DNA of 64,000 bases, from positions 24,155,868 to 24,219,867 of the forward strand of contig NC_052488.1 of the NCBI RefSeq assembly GCF_009730915.1, in the 5' to 3' direction. Below the pieces are notes generated by a model. That model did not search any database. It saw nothing but the letters and a program-made list of their open reading frames with translations, and was not told the origin of the DNA. Made by a program: the position numbers and the translations under genes. Source of the DNA: Dioscorea cayenensis subsp. rotundata. Lineage: Eukaryota; Streptophyta; Magnoliopsida; Dioscoreales; Dioscoreaceae. Shown here piece after piece: positions 57,895 through 64,000 of this stretch (the stretch's first letter is position 1; every line of letters starts with the position of its first letter).

Positions 57895-58263
57895 GGGCGT
57901 TCATTTCGTGAAAAAAATGAGAGAGTGGTCTAATTTTTTCCCACTTACGGTATTTACTTTAGTGTTGAAGTGGGGAAGTGTCATTTCCCCACTTTTCGAC
58001 AGTGAATTTTAAACTAAGCCCACTTCAATATTTTTTACTGAAAATAGGGGGAAGTGAGTCAATTTATAAAAAGCTAACTTCTTTTCGACTTTTTAAATCT
58101 TTTTAAACTCGTAGAAAGCTTTATCCAAGCCACACAAATCATGCCCGATTTTATTTTTCGATTTCGACGAATAAATATCATAGAGTCGCGGAAGTGATAT
58201 CGTTTCTCTCTTGGAGAGTGACGACTTTTCAAACTTCCTCCACTTACGATAAAATGAATGTCC
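57895..58263. mobile_element. MITE with GGGCGTTCATTT termini (copy)
   Basis: The unit-2 counterpart of 37072-37435, with the same termini and length 369. Confidence 0.7.
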
Positions 58264-60135
58264 TAATTGCTTTTTGCGTGATCATAACTCTACAGTTCTC
58301 TCTCTATCTCTGTGTCGGTGTCTGACTTTTCGTTAACTCACAGTGCACGGGATCCAAAATTCGTGGCTCAGTTAGTTAATCCAATTTTTACTTGCATATA
58401 TATGCATCACCAATGCGTGTGTTTTTCATATATGACTTTGAAAATCTCATTGCGCACTGTACTTCGAAACCAGTTTGTAGAATGGCTGCCATTATTAAAA
58501 CAGAATCTTAGTTTAAGTCATAGGAATTAAGGGATTTTTTAAATAAACAAGCACCTTGTAAATTTTAACACAAAAATATTGTGATTCTTGATGAATAAGA
58601 GGTTGAATGATCCCACAAAATCATTCGTTGAAATTTTTTTCTTTAATTGTCATTTTTTATTTAATCATTTTCATATTAATTATTATTTTTAATATAAACC
58701 ATGAGCTATCTATTTTAATAACAAAATATTCATCATCTTGGATGGCAAGAGTTTGTACAATGGCAAAAGGTCGATTAAAGTGATGTTTATTTGTTGAGAC
58801 TTCAAACTCCTAAATTATAACTCGAGTGATATTATTATCTTTCAAAAATTATTCTAGGGGATTTGGTCTTAAGTCAAAATCCCAAAATTTGAGGATCCCA
58901 TCCAAATTTCATGTCAGCTTCACATGAAGATATTTTAGTTTTTTTTATATATTTTTATGATCATATACATATACAATTTAAAAATAATTAAAATACTTAA
59001 TGAATAAAAATAAAAAGCATCATTAGAAATTATATTAATAAAAAAATTAAAAAAATAAAAAAATAATCAAAATGATATCACCTTAATGAAATACATAAAA
59101 AAAAAAGGAAAAAAGTAATATCCTATAATTAGGTTATACCTTAAATACATCTCGTCAAACAATTTTTCAGATTAAAAAGTCCATTTGGAAATACAAAATT
59201 ACATGATGATATTTTTAAGTGGGAATCCTCCTGTGTTTTCAAATATAAAAATTTGAAACTTCACACACATTTATAAAGTCATTAATTTTAAAACCATATA
59301 TTTTTTTTTTAAACTCTCATAATTATAATTACAATAAATATATTTATTATAATAAATTAAGGTGTCTAATTTTTAATTTAATGATTAATCAATCTTCTAT
59401 AATCTGAATTAATTTTTTAAAATTCCTATTTTTCTCTCTATCTCATTAATAGTCTTTCAAAATAAACTAGTGTACTTTTATAGAAATTAATTTAATATTT
59501 ATTTTTTTATTATAAACTAAGATTTTTTAATCTATTCTTATTGTTACTCTTTTTTTTTTAAATTTATTCTTCACTGAGTTCTAATAAATTTTGGTAAGGT
59601 TAGTAAACACTTTGTATTTAAATAAAATTTAATTTAAATAAAAATTAGAAGACTCATTTTGAAATTTAGTTTTTGCACAATTCATATAAAAATATAAAAA
59701 TATTTTTGTATATAAAAAAATTATGTAACAATATTAAATCCAATCAAATCACCTACTTATATTGTAACAAAAAATTTACAGTATATTTATAAGTGCTTCT
59801 AACAAAACATGATTATGAAAGACGAGTGATGGTATTTTCAGCTTTGATAAAACTAGCTTTGGTAAAACAAGTTCATCAAGTTATACAAGTCATTTTGTTT
59901 TTGTTCATCTTTTTGATGTTCACATGACCATTTATTACACGATTTTGTTGAATTCAATTATTATAATTTTTATTATTATAATAAGTTGATAGATATATGA
60001 AGCAGGCAGCAAGCTAGGGTAACACGCAAGCATATGCAGTTCATGGTAAAAGATAAAGAGGTGATCCCACACATTTTATTTCATTCAACTAGCAAACTTA
60101 GGTGCTTAATTCCATGCACAGGGTCTGGCTGTTAA
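58264..60135. other. Unit-2 tail and AT-rich intergenic DNA
   Basis: Homology with unit 1 ends at 59219. Beyond it the DNA is single-copy within the window, AT-rich and without a recognised gene. The last about 130 bases would be the L5 3' UTR. Confidence 0.6.
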
Positions 60136-60939
60136 TTACCAGAAGGGTTTGGTAGTCCAAATCTGAGAGCCATAGATGACAAGACGAGCATCATAACGCA
60201 GCACAAACACGTAAAGGCCTGGTGTAGACCTGGAATTGGATCTCCACAGTATCTCCCGGCGTCTATGCTTGACAAACAGCTCGCCGTTGCCATCAAGAGT
60301 GACGAAGCAGTCATGGGAGTCACTGTACTTGTTGGTCTGCCACAACACCTTGCCAGAATCAGTGCGGCGGAGGACAAGGTTGCAGCTGTCTTCAAGGACC
60401 AGATGAAAGTCCTTATACGTGGCTATGGGTCCAATTGGCAGCACTGAATACGAGTAGACCACGTAGTCCTTGGTCTCGTTCTTGATCTCAATGCTGCCGA
60501 ACTCTGCTTTGTTAGTGCTGGACCAGATGCTGGGGCCGTAGGTGGCGAGCCCGCCGTTCCACTGAAGGATTAGAACGTAGTCACCGGAGATGTTGCTGGT
60601 GATGGGGCTGGTCCAGACTGGGTAGTGGTAGTTGCCCTTGATGACCGCAGCGCCGTAGTTGCTGACCGCGAGGTAGCAGTAGTCTGCAGCTCCGCTTGTG
60701 TTGCTAGCCCAGGCAAATTCACCTTTGTAGTGGCTCACCAGGTTGCAGTCCTTCCGCATGACCAGATCCGCTGGACCGTAAGGGAGGCCGATGGGGGTCA
60801 TGTCATATGAGAAGTTTTGGCCCGGGACGAGGACAGTGGCAGGGTTTGAGTAGAGAACGAATTCAGTGGCCTTGCATGCTGGTGCAAGGATCCCAAGGGT
60901 GGCACACAGGGAAAGGATGAGGATGGCCCTTGATGCCAT
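60136..60939 (-). CDS. Secreted two-domain GNA-type lectin L5, divergent member
   Basis: 267 codons, uninterrupted, no intron. A signal peptide runs from 1 to about 24 (ILILSLCATLGILAPACKA, cleavage before TEF). Domain 1 (about 25-140): MRKDCNLVSH (61-70), a cysteine at 88, LQWNGGLATYGPSIW (125-139). Domain 2 (about 158-262): LEDSCNLVLRR (182-192), a cysteine at 211, LDGNGELFVK and LRYDARLVIYGSQIW. The conserved QxDxNxVxY residues are largely gone at every site, more so than in L1 or L2. It differs from L1/L2 throughout, so it is an old paralogue outside the recent duplication. There are four possible N-glycosylation sites (NFS, NTS, NIS, NET). A clean frame and promoter suggest function, perhaps without mannose binding. 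Confidence 0.92.
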   Translation of the reverse strand: MASRAILILSLCATLGILAPACKATEFVLYSNPATVLVPGQNFSYDMTPIGLPYGPADLVMRKDCNLVSHYKGEFAWASNTSGAADYCYLAVSNYGAAVIKGNYHYPVWTSPITSNISGDYVLILQWNGGLATYGPSIWSSTNKAEFGSIEIKNETKDYVVYSYSVLPIGPIATYKDFHLVLEDSCNLVLRRTDSGKVLWQTNKYSDSHDCFVTLDGNGELFVKHRRREILWRSNSRSTPGLYVFVLRYDARLVIYGSQIWTTKPFW

Positions 60940-61008
60940 TTAGCTTTTTTTTTTTCTTTGTTTTTCTCTTGCTTGCTTTGTGCCTACTTGTGTTTGAAGC
61001 CTCATACT

Positions 61009-61017
61009 TATTTATAG
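61009..61017 (-). promoter_or_regulatory. L5 TATA box
   Basis: CTATAAATA on the minus strand, 70 bases upstream of the ATG (60937-60939). A T-rich (plus strand) leader lies between. A clear plant core promoter by position and sequence. Confidence 0.7.
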
Positions 61018-61820
61018 ATCTTCAAAACTATAGCAAGCTCAATATACAGCTTTGCAATTCCGATCAACTGACCAGCTAGCACGTGCCTTAGATTTAACTT
61101 ATTTAATTTATTTATTTCTCTTTGAAAAACTTTTTTTTTAAAAAAAAAAAAACTTGTAGTTTAACGACAGTAATATTTGCATATGTACACATGGAATAAG
61201 TCACCATCACCAGAAAATTACAGGCACCAGTAAACAGCTAGTAAAAGGCCTTCAACCTAGCTAACTACCTACGATATTGAATAAACCTTTACTTTCTCTT
61301 CATACCACAAACATAATTCATTAGTATTCTGATAATAAATTGGATTGTACATTATCATCTATGTCTTTCAAACAATTCTGTGTGAAATTCATTATTTATG
61401 GGATATGACCTTTTAGAAAATAAATAAATAAATGATTCTTCAACTCGTTTTAATTTTTACTCTTGAATATTTTATTGGGTCAAAAAATAAAACTTAACAA
61501 TAGATCGATCAATTAACGTTTAATTTCTAATAAGAAAAGAATTAAAATTCATACCCTATTAAGTTGACTTTCTCGAGTTCCTCTTATATGCTTCAACACA
61601 GTGTTTCTCTTGAATCAACAACTAAATTATATGAATGCTCAAGACAATATGCACTCCAATTTTTTCACAAATAGCAAAATTTAAATCACCTACATACTTT
61701 GTTGTCTTCTTAACTTTTGCAATAGATTCCTCTTTGCCAATCTCAAGAATTACACAATAAATTCATGCACATTTCTAGTTAATACCTTTCGTATATCTTC
61801 CGTAAGTTTTTAAGATAATA
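61018..61820. other. L5 upstream region
   Basis: AT-rich. It should hold the rest of the L5 promoter. I see no other element. Confidence 0.5.
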
Positions 61821-62125
61821 TTCCCTCCGTTTCTTTTTACTTGTCAATTTTTCCTAATTCACACCGATTAAAAAAATTAGTTAAAGTTAATTGATAACCT
61901 AAAATTTATAATAATTATATTAACTTTCCAATATTACCCAATTTAAAAATACTTTGAAAAATGTATAGTTGAATATAATTCATTGAAAGTTGTTGAAATA
62001 CATTAAATATAAAGGGTAAATTTGGAAAATAATATTTAATATTGCTCAAAATTTTTAAATGAACAAGTAAAAAGGAACATAGAAAATTTTCAAAATGTGA
62101 CAAGTAAAAATAAACGGAAAGAGAG
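61821..62125. mobile_element. Stowaway MITE (305 bp)
   Basis: The left end TTCCCTCCGTTTCTTTTTAC is mirrored by 'gtaaaaataaacggaaagag' at the right, flanked by TA on both sides. CTCCCTCCG ends and TA targets mark Stowaway/Tc1-mariner elements. It is the best preserved copy of the family in this window. Confidence 0.85.
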
Positions 62126-63379
62126 TATATTGCTTATAATTATGAGGTAAATACCTTATTATGCATATCATAACCTCTCTCTGAGTACCACGCGTACGTA
62201 TTCACTTTTGCAATTAAGATGCCCTAGCAACCTTGATATAGTAATTACCTAGATGTAAATTGCAACCTTGGTATATTGATCGTCTCCATATATCTTTTTT
62301 TTTTTGTTCATGTATTTAGACTTATAATATCCAAATCATTTATAATTAAGATGCTCTAGCAACCCGGGATGCTTATAAACGGCCATACACCTAGAATGCC
62401 GAAGCCAAGTAGACATATAAGTCCTCAAAACTTGATCCAAAACAGAACAAAGAATTAGACTAAGTGTTTTGCAAAAACATTACAAACTTATTCAAATAAA
62501 ACATAAACCTACAATAAACGGAACTTATTACAAGCTAATTATTCGGCGATTGCCTAATGATTCCCCCTAAGTTATCTGTCACTCAACTCTACTACTAATC
62601 TAAAAAGAGATATCAACAACATTTATGAGCTTCACAACATAGTAAGCACACACTAAAAGTATAGGGATCATTTACAAAATTCATAATTTATAAAAACAAA
62701 ATCACTAATCAAATTTATTTCAAATAAACACATATATCAAAAACTGAGCATATAGGTCCTCCCCCAAACAACAATTGCCAAAACAAGGTAACAGAATTCA
62801 TATATTTACCCTCGGTGACCCGAGCCAGAATTCATATATTTTCCCGAAGCCTATCCTCTTCTTTTTCCCTGCCCTAGAATAACCTTGGTGTCTAATTTTG
62901 GTATTGATTTCTATCAAGTTGTTTTGAAAACCTGAAGAACAAGGTGATTTTGGTATTGATTTTTGTCTTATGAAATCAAGTTTGGAGGTGAGCATTACCT
63001 GCCTTTTTTTTTTGTTGGGTCTTCGGGTGATGGAATAAAAATCTGGTTATTTTAATGAGAGTCCCACAGTTAAATTCAACGACAGTTTCTATTAGGGAAA
63101 GAAATTTCTAAGATAGATATCTAATTGTCTATATTTCCTATGTGCTCTCAATATTATTGGGGATATGGTAATTGCTTGATGGATGGCATTGAATGATAGA
63201 TAGTTCTCGAGTGCATGAGTGGCATAGCATTCCAGATGGATTAATGCAACATTTAAGACTCTCTTCATCGAACAAAAATTATTTTAAGCTATGATAGGAT
63301 AATCTGTGTTTAAGATGCTATTATTAGAAAGATTTTATACTTATCAAAATATTTTTAGAATTACTAACCTCATCGGCCA
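62126..63379. other. AT-rich intergenic DNA
   Basis: No gene, RNA or terminal repeat recognised. A 65-codon minus-strand frame (62798-62995) is unsupported. Confidence 0.55.
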
Positions 63380-63568
63380 ACTAGGCAAGCTGATGCGGAA
63401 AGTTACCAAGAACGCGGCGAGCCACATTAGCTTGCCGGTAAAGCCGTTCGCCAGAAGGAATTGATTGGAAGAAAATATTTAGTTTAGGGACGCAATTGAA
63501 TTTTTTTGAATTTCAGTGACCAAATAGGAACAACCCCGTAGTTTAGGGACTATTTAGGTAATTTACCC
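63380..63568. mobile_element. Possible DNA-transposon terminus
   Basis: A CG-rich patch (63380-63470) is followed by 'ggacgcaattgaattt' and an end whose reverse complement is GGGTAAATTACCTAAATAGT. This is the style of plant MULE/CACTA ends. No partner end was found. Confidence 0.3.
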
Positions 63569-64000
63569 ATTGTAATAATTGCATAACTTCTTTTCTTTTA
63601 GAACTTTCAGAAGTCTAGAAATCCAAAATTTTTCAGGTTATATATATAATATAATTTATATTTGTGTACTTACCTGATTAACGCCCAAAAACTCCAAATC
63701 CAAATCAAACAAATTTCCTCAGAATGCACTATATTTGAGAATAATTTCCAAGGATATCAAAAACCTATTTAACACAAGTAAGAAAGTTGAAATAAGGATA
63801 CAAATGCAAAAGATCAAGCTATCACTTTACTCTCCCAAATATTGGTTATTTTCAAGGGTATAATAGCATTTAACCATTCTAAAGGTCATATTCAAATTCT
63901 ATCATGACCCATGAGTATTAAATCAAACATAAGTTTGTCTATCTTTTCTCAAATCACCAAATTATAATTTATAAGAATATTAGACAGTCAAAGCTATGAC
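63569..64000. other. AT-rich intergenic DNA at the window edge
   Basis: Nothing recognised. Confidence 0.5.

Noticed and set aside
1..64000. tRNA, rRNA, CRISPR arrays or bacterial-type operons
   Set aside because: None seen. The window is plant nuclear DNA; TGGTATCAGAG strings are retrotransposon primer sites, not tRNA genes.
1..64000. A wholly new defence or mobility system
   Set aside because: All recognisable parts belong to known families (GNA lectins, LINE, copia, gypsy, MULE, hAT, MITEs). The unusual aspects are arrangement, motif arrays and likely base-calling artefacts.

Overview
This is a window of a plant nuclear genome, most likely a monocot. The sequence is AT-rich and full of LINE, copia, gypsy, MULE, hAT and Stowaway debris. 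Its only intact host genes are three intron-less genes, all on the minus strand, for secreted proteins with two GNA-type (bulb-type, mannose-binding-like) lectin domains. Large two-domain lectin clusters suggest a tuber- or corm-forming monocot. A yam (Dioscorea) is my best guess, but that is inference. A run of exactly 1000 N (11049-12048) is a scaffold gap.

Layout. 1-2729: AT-rich DNA with a 5'-truncated LINE and a hAT-type non-autonomous element with an 8-bp target-site duplication. 2730-11048: a CG-rich, broken MuDR/MULE element (transposase core and SWIM zinc finger on the plus strand) with repeated clusters of GTTTAA/TTAAAC motifs. 12049-18780: MITE, gypsy gag debris, a lectin pseudogene (psi3) cut by an LTR, and a second gypsy gag. 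18946-23051: a hAT-like element with tandem repeats, then exons of a broken coiled-coil gene. 23052-60939: the lectin cluster: L1 (23052-23882), L2 (29327-30193), pseudogene psi4 (44635-54525, in three pieces) and L5 (60136-60939). 61000-64000: AT-rich DNA with a Stowaway MITE.

The main architecture is a direct tandem duplication. The segment 23876-38390 (L1 promoter, L2, L2 promoter and far upstream DNA) is repeated as 38405-59219. The second unit starts at the second to third codon of L1, so it carries an L1 promoter with no gene behind it. The junction carries a 19-bp inverted copy of nearby sequence. Unit 2 has been expanded by insertions: gypsy/MULE debris, a 6.6-kb LTR element with 3-kb LTRs and only about 0.5 kb between them, a 2.4-kb solo LTR, and a hAT-type element in the lectin core promoter. 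Psi3 shares the solo-LTR site with psi4 but lacks the 6.6-kb insertion, so the order of events can be read.

The lectins keep the beta-prism II fold signature and paired cysteines, but every canonical sugar site (QxDxNxVxY) has lost at least its tyrosine. Their ligand may therefore not be mannose, or they may act as storage or defence proteins. Many apparent frameshifts in transposons and pseudogenes fall at CAG/CTG sites, where paralogues read CG-type strings instead. I think these are systematic long-read base-calling errors at CHG-methylated DNA. If so, the damage pattern partly maps methylation, and the pseudogene calls need polished reads. I saw no clearly new biological system; the strongest leads are in the findings.
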